Part shown: one piece after another, positions 9,645-17,645 of the stretch | Layout of the letters: every line of letters begins with the position of its first letter | Position numbering within the stretch: position 1 is the stretch's first letter | From: JAJRWS01 sp039831705 | GTDB lineage: Bacteria; Planctomycetota; Planctomycetia; Pirellulales; Lacipirellulaceae | Direction: 5' to 3' | Assembly: GCA_039831705.1 (NCBI GenBank) | Contig: JBDOMT010000215.1 | Location: forward strand, 1 to 64,000 | DNA length: 64,000 bases | Made by a program: the position numbers and the translations under genes | The notes under the pieces: generated by a model | What the model was told of the DNA's origin: nothing | Seen by the model: only the letters and a program-made list of their open reading frames with translations | The model's database searches: none

Positions 9645-10391
9645 ATGGCAGGCCATTCACATTGGGCGGGAATCAAGCACAAAAAAGCTGCAATCGATAA
9701 TAAACGGGGAAAGTTGTGGAGTAAACTTTCTAAAGCGATTATCGTGGCTGCGCGTGCCGGCGGATCAGATGTCAGCATGAATTTAGCCCTGCGCTACGCT
9801 ATTAATGATGCCAAAGCGGTTAGCATGCCCAAAGACAATATTGATCGGGCAATCAAAAAGGGGACCGGAGAACTTGAAGGAGGATATTTTGAAGAAGTTA
9901 TCTACGAAGGATACGGTCCTGGCGGGGTTGCCGTGCTGTGCGACATCCTGACAGATAATCGCAACCGTACTGCTCCTGAAGTGCGTAAAATCTTCGAAAT
10001 TGCCGGCGGTAAATTAGGTGCTACGGGATGTGTGGCTTGGATGTTTGATCGCAAAGGTCTGCTGGTCATCGAGAAGTCACAGACCGACGAGGAGGCCCTG
10101 CTGGAATTGGCACTTGAATCTGGGGCAGACGATGTGAAAACAGATGAAGACCGGTTCGAAGTTCTCTGTGAAGTTAACGCATTTACCAACGTGTGTGCAG
10201 CAATCGACGAAGCCGAAATCAAGACGGAAATTCGTGAAATTGCCCGCATTCCCAAGGAGACCGTCGACCTGGATGTGGAAATTGCAAAAAAAGTCCTCAA
10301 AATGATGGACAAACTAGACGATCATGACGACGTGCAAAGCGTAGCCGCCAACTTCAACATTCCTGAAGAACTGGCACAACTAAGCGAGTAG
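9645..10391 (+). CDS. yebC: YebC/PmpR (TACO1) family protein
   Basis: A conserved three-domain protein reported as a DNA-binding regulator in some bacteria and as a translation factor for difficult peptides in others. The 248 residues show the hallmark start MAGHSHWAGIKHKKAAIDNK, the AIKKGTGE and YEGYGPGGVA motifs, and the acidic middle and C-terminal domains (DVDLEIAKKVLKMMDKLDDH region). The length is typical. It lies 11 nt downstream of the HhH-GPD gene. Confidence 0.93.
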   Translation: MAGHSHWAGIKHKKAAIDNKRGKLWSKLSKAIIVAARAGGSDVSMNLALRYAINDAKAVSMPKDNIDRAIKKGTGELEGGYFEEVIYEGYGPGGVAVLCDILTDNRNRTAPEVRKIFEIAGGKLGATGCVAWMFDRKGLLVIEKSQTDEEALLELALESGADDVKTDEDRFEVLCEVNAFTNVCAAIDEAEIKTEIREIARIPKETVDLDVEIAKKVLKMMDKLDDHDDVQSVAANFNIPEELAQLSE

Positions 10392-10401
10392 GACATTTTA
10401 A

Positions 10402-10547
10402 AAAACCGCCAATACACGCTAATGACTAGTTGTGCCTTGATAGATTTTCCATTCCACACAATCCACCTTAACCACTACTTTAAAAAACAATCAGTTCGAC
10501 AGGGTTTGGCGTCCTATATCTTTTTTATTAGTGTTTATTAGCGGTTC
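10402..10547. repeat. Inverted repeat between yebC and the cytochrome gene
   Basis: The left arm near 10403-10422 (AACCGCCAATACACGCTAAT) is complementary, about 17 of 20, to the right arm near 10528-10547 (ATTAGTGTTTATTAGCGGTT). The genes on either side converge, so this could act as a terminator. Equally, it could be a remnant of a dispersed element of the GCTAATAAACACTAAT kind. Confidence 0.45.
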
Positions 10548-10551
10548 ACTT

Positions 10552-12186
10552 TTACTCTTTCCCGTGGTGCTTCACCAGCTCCCAGTATTTCTGGAAATCA
10601 AAATCTGGACTGTTGTCCGTATCGTGGCACTCGACACACCTCTTTTCGGCCGCCCCCATTTTCTCTCCTGCCGCGGGTTGCAAAGTCAAACGCATATTTT
10701 TGCGTAATTGCATCTGTTGCTCTTGGGCAACTTCTTTCTCGCCACTTTCCACGGCCACATGAGCTGCCCCGGGACCATGACAATTTTCACAACCGTTGCC
10801 TTGTAGATGATGAGTCGCTCGCAAGCCGAAATATCCCGATCTATACGGAAAGAACCGCTGCGGATCCCAGCCGACCACATGGCAACTGAGACACTCGGGA
10901 TCGTAATGCCGAGGAGGCTTCAAATCGACTAAGGTTTGCGTTGCATGTGCATGGGGTGTTCCCTCAAACACCTCAGTCGCTTCCGTGTGGCAATCAGCAC
11001 AAACGGCCGAACCAACGAATTGATCACGAGGATGGCCCACTCCGGCTAACTCCAAGCCTTCCAGACCTAACGTTTCTAGCTCATTCTGATATTTAACCAA
11101 TGCCGTTTGCATTTCAGGGGAATCGGTGAACCGATGGTCCAACGGCACCCGTTGATAAAGGATGTTATTTTCTGGAGCGCCATAAAGACCAACCGCAATC
11201 ACATACATGCCTTTGTGCCCCACCTCAATGAGACGCGTATTCGTTCCCTCGATAACCTGAATCCGATCGGGGGGCACCTCCGCGCCACCAGTTGAAGCCA
11301 CCAATTGAAATTGCGGATAGAGGCGTGCAAGTTTTGCCGCCTCCTCCAAATCACCATGCACCATCAATACTTGCCAGTCGCAACCTTTGCTGGCCATTTT
11401 GGGAGCCACTTCATCCAAAGCTGCTACCGGATCGATCCAGGTCACCTCGGAATTATTGGCCATGTCCACCTGGAAGTTCGTCACCAAGACCGAAGTCACA
11501 GCAATACATTGACCTCCCACTTCAAGCACCCGGTAACGAGAGGATAATCCATACTCAAAACCTAACAGGGCCACATTAGCCGACACGAGTGGATTGTTTT
11601 CCGGATCAAGATTCGCCAGTACAAAAAGCACCGGATCCGTACCGAGCTGTAGATCATGGACTCCCAGCCCAACTCCGGAATAACCAATTTGTAGCAGCGA
11701 CTCCATGGCAAAGCGAAATTTGATATTTGCCTGAGGCCCAAACCGGCGAACTTGACCTCCCAGGTCGAGTGCAACCAGAGGCCAACCTTGCTGGCGAAGA
11801 TTCTTGATCAACGTATGGCGCCGTTTAAGCCCCCCCAACTGATTTTCCAACCCGGCACAGCCACACGGCTCAAGATAGCCGTTCAACTCACCTGAAAACA
11901 GGATGGTCGCTTGAGGTTGGGGCCAATTGACAAAGATCGGTCCATTACGTTCTACTGCTTCAGCAGCAGCAAGATTTTCATCTTGATCCCCGTCTGTTTC
12001 TTTTATGCCTGTTTCTTTTACAGACCCCACCTTTCCAGTGAACTGAACTGAATCCGAGATAGTCTCCACACCAACGGACAGAGGGCACTGAATTGCGAAG
12101 TTTATCAAGAATACCAGCAAACCAATCACTCTGGGCAATCGGGCCCACCTACTGTCAATCCCTCTACCAGCCAATTCCTGATGCAT
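10552..12186 (-). CDS. Metallophosphatase-multiheme cytochrome c fusion protein
   Basis: An exported protein of 544 residues. An N-terminal membrane/signal segment (RVIGLLVFLINFAIQCPL) is followed by a 5'-nucleotidase/calcineurin-like metallophosphoesterase region (ILFSGELNGYLEPCGCAG, then LVALDLGGQ, GVGLGVHDL and VLMVHGD). A C-terminal cytochrome c554-like region has four CXXCH haem sites: CADCH, CLSCH, CENCH and CVECH. The electron donor or acceptor and any phosphatase substrate are unknown. The ATG at 12186 is preferred; an in-frame GTG at 12213 would add nine residues and has its own GGAG context. The classical metallophosphatase DxH/GNHD residues are only partly recognisable, so that domain may be non-catalytic. 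It stands alone on the minus strand. Confidence 0.8.
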   Translation of the reverse strand: MHQELAGRGIDSRWARLPRVIGLLVFLINFAIQCPLSVGVETISDSVQFTGKVGSVKETGIKETDGDQDENLAAAEAVERNGPIFVNWPQPQATILFSGELNGYLEPCGCAGLENQLGGLKRRHTLIKNLRQQGWPLVALDLGGQVRRFGPQANIKFRFAMESLLQIGYSGVGLGVHDLQLGTDPVLFVLANLDPENNPLVSANVALLGFEYGLSSRYRVLEVGGQCIAVTSVLVTNFQVDMANNSEVTWIDPVAALDEVAPKMASKGCDWQVLMVHGDLEEAAKLARLYPQFQLVASTGGAEVPPDRIQVIEGTNTRLIEVGHKGMYVIAVGLYGAPENNILYQRVPLDHRFTDSPEMQTALVKYQNELETLGLEGLELAGVGHPRDQFVGSAVCADCHTEATEVFEGTPHAHATQTLVDLKPPRHYDPECLSCHVVGWDPQRFFPYRSGYFGLRATHHLQGNGCENCHGPGAAHVAVESGEKEVAQEQQMQLRKNMRLTLQPAAGEKMGAAEKRCVECHDTDNSPDFDFQKYWELVKHHGKE

Positions 12187-12282
12187 GTTTGCCTGCTTCT
12201 CCAATAATATCACTTGTTTACAGAGTCCTAAGATCTGAGTGTAGAGCTGAATATTGGTAACACTTTAATCGAATCCAGATTC

Positions 12283-12587
12283 CCTCTCGCAAAGACGCCA
12301 AGATCGCCAAGCCCCTTCCTACCACGCAGGCAAACGGAAAGTCACACCCAGGAAAAATAATACGGACGAATTGAACCACGGAGGCACGGAGAAAAGATCC
12401 ATTGATTAAGCATCTCCCTGTCCTCCGTGACTCCGTGGAAATCCCTACTTCTCACTTCTTTTGCATTCGATTCTTCAAAACACCGAATTTGCAATGCTTC
12501 AGTCCTACCCTAGGAAACCTTTGACAGTTTGGTGGATTTCCGCCTCATCCATTCTTTTCTTTGCGGTCTTGGCGTCTTTGCGAGAGG
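12283..12587. repeat. Long nested inverted repeat
   Basis: The outer arms are 12283-12307 (CCTCTCGCAAAGACGCCAAG and 5 nt more) and 12563-12587, complementary at 24 of 25 positions. Inside them lies a second inverted pair (CCACGGAGGCACGGAG near 12374 and CTCCGTGACTCCGTGG ending at 12438). This accounts for most of the 570-nt gap between the cytochrome and DUF1573 genes; no gene is visible in it. The structure suggests a nested pair of non-autonomous elements. Confidence 0.65.
12327..12438 (+). repeat. Dispersed element, family C (copy 1)
   Basis: This stretch of about 112 nt matches the reverse complement of 20179-20300. Shared segments include GGCAAAC, AAAGTCACA, GAATTGAACCACGGAG, GGAGAAAAGATCCATTGATT and the closing CTCCGTGACTCCGTGG. 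The copies are in opposite orientation and both sit between genes, which points to a mobile or formerly mobile element. It has no coding capacity. Confidence 0.65.
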
Positions 12588-12755
12588 CTGTTCTTTGTAA
12601 TATTATGGGCAGATTACCAACTTGCCGAGGAATACCGTAAGTTCGTGTGAAGTCTTACGAATATTGTTTGCCCCTCTTACGTTACCAATCGTACTGATTA
12701 CACAATCTCTCCACCAGCGGAACTTACTCCAACTCTAGACTCTAAACTCGTTCAC

Positions 12756-13940
12756 TCAATCATGTACGGCAAACTCTACCTGGAGCTTGAACTGAGCCGT
12801 TTGTGGGTGGGTCGTGGAGAGGATAATTTCCGCCGCCTCGCCAAATCTCTCTCCGCGTCGGATCATTGTCCTTGTACCGGCAGGGATCTCAACAACCAAA
12901 GGGACATGGACTAACTGCTCGCTCATTTTGCGACTTGGCTCCAAGGTTGCTCGTAATTCTTCAGGCTGGATGGTCTCAACCTTCAATTTGGTAGTGACGG
13001 CATGTTCGCCACGGATGGCTACAATAAGCCGTACTTTCTTGCCTTTCTCGCTAGGAACCTGACCCATACGGAGCATCCCTTTTTTAGCAATCCACCCCGG
13101 TCCGAAAACTGACATGTCTCCAATCACATTAGCCGCCAGGGGAATGTCTAACTTCGCGACATTCTTAAGGTTGGTTTCCACCGTAAGCCAAGTTTGGATT
13201 GGTCCCAGGGTATGCCCCGCATGCAACGTCGCCACTAACTTGAGTCCAGCCCGTGCATCAGGCAGAGGCAGTTCGCTCTTTGGACATGGCACCAATTCTA
13301 CTTCGATCTGACTTGCTAGCTCAGGATCGCTGAGTTGCTGTGATCGGATCTCGATTTCATCTTGCAGAAATGCCATCAAATAGATCTCTGCCTGTCGAGT
13401 CTCACCCGCGCGAACGTTGCCAAAATAAAACTCGTTTGGCATCACCGAGGTCGATTCGACTACGGCACCTTCCACTTGCAACTCAACGCGTGACTGCGAT
13501 GGATCGTTGGTAATTAATGTTGCCCCATGGCGAAATGGACCGGGACTGGTCTTGGCGGTCCATTCCAATGTCACTTCTGCTTGTTCGCCAGGTGCAACCT
13601 CCTCAGCCGATAAGCCCCCCACCGTACACTTGCAAGTAGTAGACCCTACCTTGATATGCAACGAACTGTCACCCGTGTTGCGGACCTGGAAGGCGTGTGT
13701 CAGCGAGGTTCCCTGCTCCATCGAACCAAAATGGTAAACTTTTTCCTCCACTTGAATCTGAGGAGACTTTGCCATAACGCCTCCCGACGTCCCCGTATCC
13801 GATACTTGTGTATCCGTAATGGACGTTTCCGATGAAGGTAACGCAACCGCCAACGGAAGTATCTGAAATGCCACCAACAGCGCAGCCAACACGACACCGC
13901 CAAACAGGGCTATCAAAATGATTCGAATCGTTGATTTCAT
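12756..13940 (-). CDS. DUF1573 domain-containing exported protein
   Basis: A 394-residue protein with an N-terminal membrane segment (RIILIALFGGVVLAALLVAF), then a DUF1573 (Ig/ASPM-like beta-sandwich) domain at about 55-155: VYHFGSMEQGTSLTHAFQVR, SLHIKVGSTTCKCTVGGL, and the EVTLEWTAK strand. A second, less conserved beta-rich half follows. The TTCKCTVG cysteine pair is typical of the family in planctomycetes and Bacteroidetes. Function is unknown; the protein is probably periplasmic or surface-bound and anchored by the uncleaved N-terminal helix. The ATG has a strong GCAGGAG 8 nt upstream. It is transcribed alone, 69 nt downstream of nothing coding on its own strand except the far proS block. 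Confidence 0.8.
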   Translation of the reverse strand: MKSTIRIILIALFGGVVLAALLVAFQILPLAVALPSSETSITDTQVSDTGTSGGVMAKSPQIQVEEKVYHFGSMEQGTSLTHAFQVRNTGDSSLHIKVGSTTCKCTVGGLSAEEVAPGEQAEVTLEWTAKTSPGPFRHGATLITNDPSQSRVELQVEGAVVESTSVMPNEFYFGNVRAGETRQAEIYLMAFLQDEIEIRSQQLSDPELASQIEVELVPCPKSELPLPDARAGLKLVATLHAGHTLGPIQTWLTVETNLKNVAKLDIPLAANVIGDMSVFGPGWIAKKGMLRMGQVPSEKGKKVRLIVAIRGEHAVTTKLKVETIQPEELRATLEPSRKMSEQLVHVPLVVEIPAGTRTMIRRGERFGEAAEIILSTTHPQTAQFKLQVEFAVHD

Positions 13941-14021
13941 AAAAAATCTCCTGCAAACTCGACTACGTAAACATGCACGCGACTATTCTAACTTACTCAG
14001 ACTGAAAACATACAGGAAATT

Positions 14022-14552
14022 TCACAATGAGTGACTTAACCGCTCACGGCAGAGCGTAAAAAAGTGTTGAAAATCCGAACGTCTATAATCCGGGTAGGTC
14101 CAATCGAAGCTTCGCCACGCTCCTTTGCGAAAATTGAGCGTTACTTCAGCATAGATGCCTTTTTGCAGGTAGATACGATGTGCATGGTCCTTCGTCGATG
14201 CCAACACCAGTTTGGCCTGCGTGATATAACCAGGGTCCAAATTCAATGGCCGAGGTTCTGCATGCTCCGACTGCTCTGCGTACTGAGTTTCCCAAAGATT
14301 TGTTTGAATCTTGATTGCTGGCAAAGTTGCCGGATCGACCAACACAGCAAAAGCCAAAAATTGCTTGTGAAGGTCTGTACCCATAGACCGTGTATAGTAG
14401 TCTGTCTCTGTGAATGAAAAGGTTTCGCTTTCTAATAACACTTCGCCAAAATAGCGAGTCATCCGTTCATAAGTCCAACAAAAAGCCGCCGCATGTCGAC
14501 TGCAAACGGCCACGATCAGCAAAACGGACGAAGAAGATTGAATCTGCCCCAT
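14022..14552 (-). CDS. DUF4416 family protein
   Basis: The 176 residues match the DUF4416 pattern: MGQIQ start, a first strand (VLLIVAVCS), TETDYYTRSMG, FLAFAVLVDPATLPAIK, RPLNLDPGYITQAKLVLAS, and TKDHAHRIYLQKGIYAEVTL. Members are annotated by some pipelines as GTP-binding proteins, but I see no P-loop here and assign no activity. The ATG at 14552 gives the usual MGQI start and has AGGG about 9 nt upstream; a longer reading frame would overlap proS and is rejected. It follows the proS stop by 11 nt, so it is cotranscribed with proS. Confidence 0.85.
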   Translation of the reverse strand: MGQIQSSSSVLLIVAVCSRHAAAFCWTYERMTRYFGEVLLESETFSFTETDYYTRSMGTDLHKQFLAFAVLVDPATLPAIKIQTNLWETQYAEQSEHAEPRPLNLDPGYITQAKLVLASTKDHAHRIYLQKGIYAEVTLNFRKGAWRSFDWTYPDYRRSDFQHFFTLCRERLSHSL

Positions 14553-14563
14553 GGTAAACAGCC

Positions 14564-16108
14564 CTAATAGGCCTTCGCAAACAGAGCCCGTCGCTTGCTT
14601 GGCTGACCGGTAAAGATACACTTCCCGATTTCCTCCTGTTCTGCCAGTGGCACACAGCGGGCTGTCACTTTCAGTGCTTTGAGTTTTTCTTCCATCTCAG
14701 GCCCATCGGTAAAATGGCAATAGGCCAACCCACCGTGAGCTTCGGGTTGCTGAACATTGTCGGATGTGAAGAAATTTTCAAACTCTTCCCAGTCGTCTAT
14801 TCTGACCGTGACCGCGTCGCGAGCTTTCACCGCCCGGTCAAACAGAGTCTGTTGTATTTCGGCAAGTAGAGTCGAGACTTGGGCAACGAATTGATCACGC
14901 GGAATGCTTGTGCCCTTCCCGCCTCCTCCCTCTTGCTCTGATGGTCTGACTCGCTGGTTGACAAACACTCCACCTGCGGCCACATCCCGTGGACCAACAT
15001 CCACCCTCAATGGCACTCCGCGCTTGACCCATTGCCACTTTTTTTCACCCCCACGCAAATCGCGATCGTCCACCTTGACACGCACTGGGCCGTCATCAAA
15101 CTGCTCAGCACTCAGTTGATCTTTTAAAACTTCACAAAACGACAAAACTTCGGCCCGCTCTTCATCATTTCGATAGATCGGCAAAATCACCACATGCACC
15201 GGAGCCAACTTGGGTGGCAACACCAAACCGTCATCGTCGCTATGGGTCATAATCAGCCCACCAATCAGTCGGGTCGATACACCCCATGAAGTAGTCCACG
15301 CATAAACTTCCTGGCCTGCCTGATCCTGAAATTTAATTTCCTGTGCCCGGGAAAAATTTTGCCCAAGAAAATGTGAGGTACCGGCCTGCAACATTTTACG
15401 ATCCTGCATCAACGCCTCTATGCTATAAGTGGCGATTGCTCCAGGGAATCGCTCCGCAGCCGTTTTTTCTCCCTTGATCACAGGCATCGCCATCTGACTT
15501 TCAGCAAATTCCGCATAGACATCCAACATCTGACTCGTTTCGGCACGCGCTTCCTCCTCGCTCGCGTGCACGGTATGCCCTTCTTGCCACAAGAATTCCG
15601 TGGTACGAAGAAACATTCGCGTGCGCAATTCCCAACGCACCACGTTGGCCCACTGGTTGATCAAGATGGGCAGGTCACGATAGGACTGAACCCAACGGGC
15701 AAATGTGGCTCCAATAATCGTTTCACTGGTAGGCCGAACAATGAGAGGCTCCTCGAGCTTTGCAGACGCCGCGGGTTGCAAACCGCCTGCCCCATCCGGT
15801 TCGAGCCGATGGTGGGTTACCACAGCACATTCTTTGGCAAATCCTTCGACATGCTCCGCTTCTTTTTCCAGGAAGCTCATCGGGACAAACAGTGGAAAAT
15901 AGGCGTTTTCATGTCCCGTTTCCTTGAACATGACATTCAGTTTTTGCTGAATATTTTCCCAAATGGCATAGCCCCAAGGCTTGATCACCATACAACCACG
16001 TACGTCAGAAGACTCAGCCAGATCGGCCGCCTTGACTACCTGTTGGTACCACTGGGGGTAGTTTTCCTCACGACTGGGACTGATAGCATTTTTAGATTTT
16101 TTAGACAT
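14564..16108 (-). CDS. proS: Prolyl-tRNA synthetase, eukaryote/archaeal type
   Basis: A class II aminoacyl-tRNA synthetase that charges tRNA-Pro. At 514 residues, with the start EENYPQWYQQVVKAADLAE and the motifs VRGCMVIKPWGYAIWE, NAYFPLFVPMSFLEKEAEHV and VRPTSETII, it is the short ProS form without the bacterial editing insertion and with the extended C-terminal domain. The catalytic core is about 30-290 and the anticodon-binding domain about 300-410. The C-terminal part ends ...RRALFAKAY, as in the archaeal/eukaryotic subfamily. The leader upstream of the start (16109-16155) carries an ATTCCGTAATCCGATTTCCG motif shared with the divergent yhaM-like gene. DUF4416 follows it. Confidence 0.94.
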   Translation of the reverse strand: MSKKSKNAISPSREENYPQWYQQVVKAADLAESSDVRGCMVIKPWGYAIWENIQQKLNVMFKETGHENAYFPLFVPMSFLEKEAEHVEGFAKECAVVTHHRLEPDGAGGLQPAASAKLEEPLIVRPTSETIIGATFARWVQSYRDLPILINQWANVVRWELRTRMFLRTTEFLWQEGHTVHASEEEARAETSQMLDVYAEFAESQMAMPVIKGEKTAAERFPGAIATYSIEALMQDRKMLQAGTSHFLGQNFSRAQEIKFQDQAGQEVYAWTTSWGVSTRLIGGLIMTHSDDDGLVLPPKLAPVHVVILPIYRNDEERAEVLSFCEVLKDQLSAEQFDDGPVRVKVDDRDLRGGEKKWQWVKRGVPLRVDVGPRDVAAGGVFVNQRVRPSEQEGGGGKGTSIPRDQFVAQVSTLLAEIQQTLFDRAVKARDAVTVRIDDWEEFENFFTSDNVQQPEAHGGLAYCHFTDGPEMEEKLKALKVTARCVPLAEQEEIGKCIFTGQPSKRRALFAKAY

Positions 16109-16134
16109 TGGCTAAATGCGGAGTGGACTAAATG

Positions 16135-16338
16135 CGGAAATCGGATTACGGAATTATAAAAACAGGGTGGCAATTTGACCGACAATGGAGGGGTGCCTTC
16201 AATAGACCCGCATTCTACGATAAAATGCTCTGCCAGAACATTGGCGAATTGCCAACTTCTTCACCGTAGCCCGTTGCCGCCCATGGTGTGTCCGCATAGA
16301 ATCAGCAACATTCGTTCTATTCCGCAATCCGATTTCCG
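16135..16338. promoter_or_regulatory. Divergent proS/yhaM intergenic region with mirrored 20-nt motif
   Basis: Reading outward toward each gene, both leaders contain ATTCCGYAATCCGATTTCCG. On the minus strand it is at 16135-16154 (27 nt before the proS ATG). On the plus strand it is at 16319-16338 (18 nt before the yhaM ATG). The pair differs at one position. Placement just ahead of both start codons suggests a leader element or a recently duplicated microsatellite-like unit. No canonical promoter pair was identified. The rest of 16109-16355 holds no gene. Confidence 0.5.
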
Positions 16339-16355
16339 AATTCTGTATTTCTCCT

Positions 16356-17330
16356 ATGTCTCGCCACTTCGTCAGTCAGCTTGCTCATAACGAACCAATC
16401 GATCAGGTCTTCATGGCCTCGGATAAACAGTTGCGTCCCAACCGCAATGGTAATCTTTACTTGCAGGTCGATCTGTCCGACCGCAGCGGATCCATCAATG
16501 CGCGTCTCTGGAATGCAAGCGAAAATGATTACAAGAGCTTTGAAAACGGTGACTACGTGCATGTTGATGGATCAACGCAACTGTTCCAAGGCAATATCCA
16601 GCTAATCGCCACTCGTATTCGTAAAGCACGACCCGATGAGATCGACGAGTCGGATTATGTCACACTGCAATCAGAAGAGATTCAACAATTTCAACGACGA
16701 CTTATTGAAATCTTGAGAAAGATCCAGTCACGTCCTCTATCCAGGCTCGTGGATGCATTCCTCAGTGATAAAGATTTCATGTCCAAATTCACCCGGGCAC
16801 CAGCCGGCATGAAAAACCATCATGCCTACCAGGGAGGATTGTTAGAACATGTCGTCGGGTTGTTGGAACTGGTTTTGGTTGTCACCCCCCGGTACCCACA
16901 ACTCAACCAAGACCAGTTGTTAGTCGGCGCATTTCTACACGACGCAGCAAAGGTAGATGAACTCTCCTACGATCGCGATATTGCTTACACCGATGAGGGA
17001 CAACTCCTGGGACATCTGGTGCTGGCCATTTCGATGATCGACGAGAAGGTTCGTCAAATTGTCCAACAAGATGGCCAACCCTTTCCCAAACAATTGCTCA
17101 TCGAAATAAAACATCTCATCCTTAGTCACCATGGCCAATATGACTATGGCAGCCCCAAGCTACCAATGACCTTGGAAGCCGTCACACTTCACATACTGGA
17201 TAACCTCGATGCCAAACTTGCCAGCTTTACCCAACTGATCAACGATTGCCCCAACCTCGACAGCCAATGGACGCAGTATCATGTCAACTTAGGTAGAAAG
17301 TTATACAAGGGAGGAAGGAGCGCGGATTAG
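16356..17330 (+). CDS. yhaM: YhaM-type 3'-5' exoribonuclease (OB-fold plus HD domain)
   Basis: The 324 residues comprise an N-terminal OB-fold (about 10-95, QVDLSDRSGSINARLWNASE) and an HD metal-dependent phosphohydrolase domain (about 120-300). The HD pair is His195-Asp196 in LVGAFLHDAAKV, with further metal ligands likely in HHAYQGGLLEH and LILSHHGQYDYG. This is the architecture of Bacillus YhaM, a 3'-5' exonuclease acting on RNA and single-stranded DNA. The start is the only sensible ATG; no clear Shine-Dalgarno sequence precedes it. It is followed, 315 nt later, by RNase R, another 3'-5' exoribonuclease. Confidence 0.85.
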   Translation: MSRHFVSQLAHNEPIDQVFMASDKQLRPNRNGNLYLQVDLSDRSGSINARLWNASENDYKSFENGDYVHVDGSTQLFQGNIQLIATRIRKARPDEIDESDYVTLQSEEIQQFQRRLIEILRKIQSRPLSRLVDAFLSDKDFMSKFTRAPAGMKNHHAYQGGLLEHVVGLLELVLVVTPRYPQLNQDQLLVGAFLHDAAKVDELSYDRDIAYTDEGQLLGHLVLAISMIDEKVRQIVQQDGQPFPKQLLIEIKHLILSHHGQYDYGSPKLPMTLEAVTLHILDNLDAKLASFTQLINDCPNLDSQWTQYHVNLGRKLYKGGRSAD

Positions 17331-17489
17331 GGGTGGCCACCGAACATCTTTCGGCTAAAGCAGATTAGGTTATAATCGCTATCTGGCGTACGTTAAGGAA
17401 CACTCAATATCAAGCTTCTGTGAAATGGTGGCGTTCAGGTTTCAGTATGAAAGTGAATACATAAACACACTTCCAACATCGGTCACTCC

Positions 17490-17552
17490 TTAACTCTCTT
17501 GAGCCTGGCCTTAACTCTCTTGAGCCTGGCCTCAACTCTCTTGAGCCTGGCC
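17490..17552. repeat. Three tandem copies of a 21-bp unit
   Basis: The unit TTAACTCTCTTGAGCCTGGC plus one C is repeated three times with one mismatch. It abuts the 93-bp dispersed element that runs up to the rnr start. The rest of 17331-17489 shows no gene. Confidence 0.85.
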
Positions 17553-17643
17553 TTACTTTTGGGGTAGTCGCAGCCGTAAGTACTGGCAAGGTAAAGGTTT
17601 ATTTGTGGGTCTACCCAAAAAGACAAGTTTGACAAAGCACTAG
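17551..17643 (+). repeat. Dispersed 93-bp element, family D (copy 1)
   Basis: This 93-nt block, from CCTTACTTTTGGGGTAG to TTTGACAAAGCACTAG, matches 27079-27171 at 82 of 93 positions (my hand count), with no gaps and the same orientation. Its right end lies 2 nt before the rnr start codon, so it forms the whole rnr leader. Isolated end fragments of the same kind (AGTGCTTTGTCAAA) occur at about 52966 and, diverged, at about 46785. It is probably a non-autonomous mobile element. Confidence 0.75.
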
Positions 17644-17645
17644 TC

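Noticed and set aside
12186..12213. Longer GTG start for the cytochrome gene
   Set aside because: The ATG at 12186 places the hydrophobic segment at a more usual distance, though the GTG cannot be excluded.
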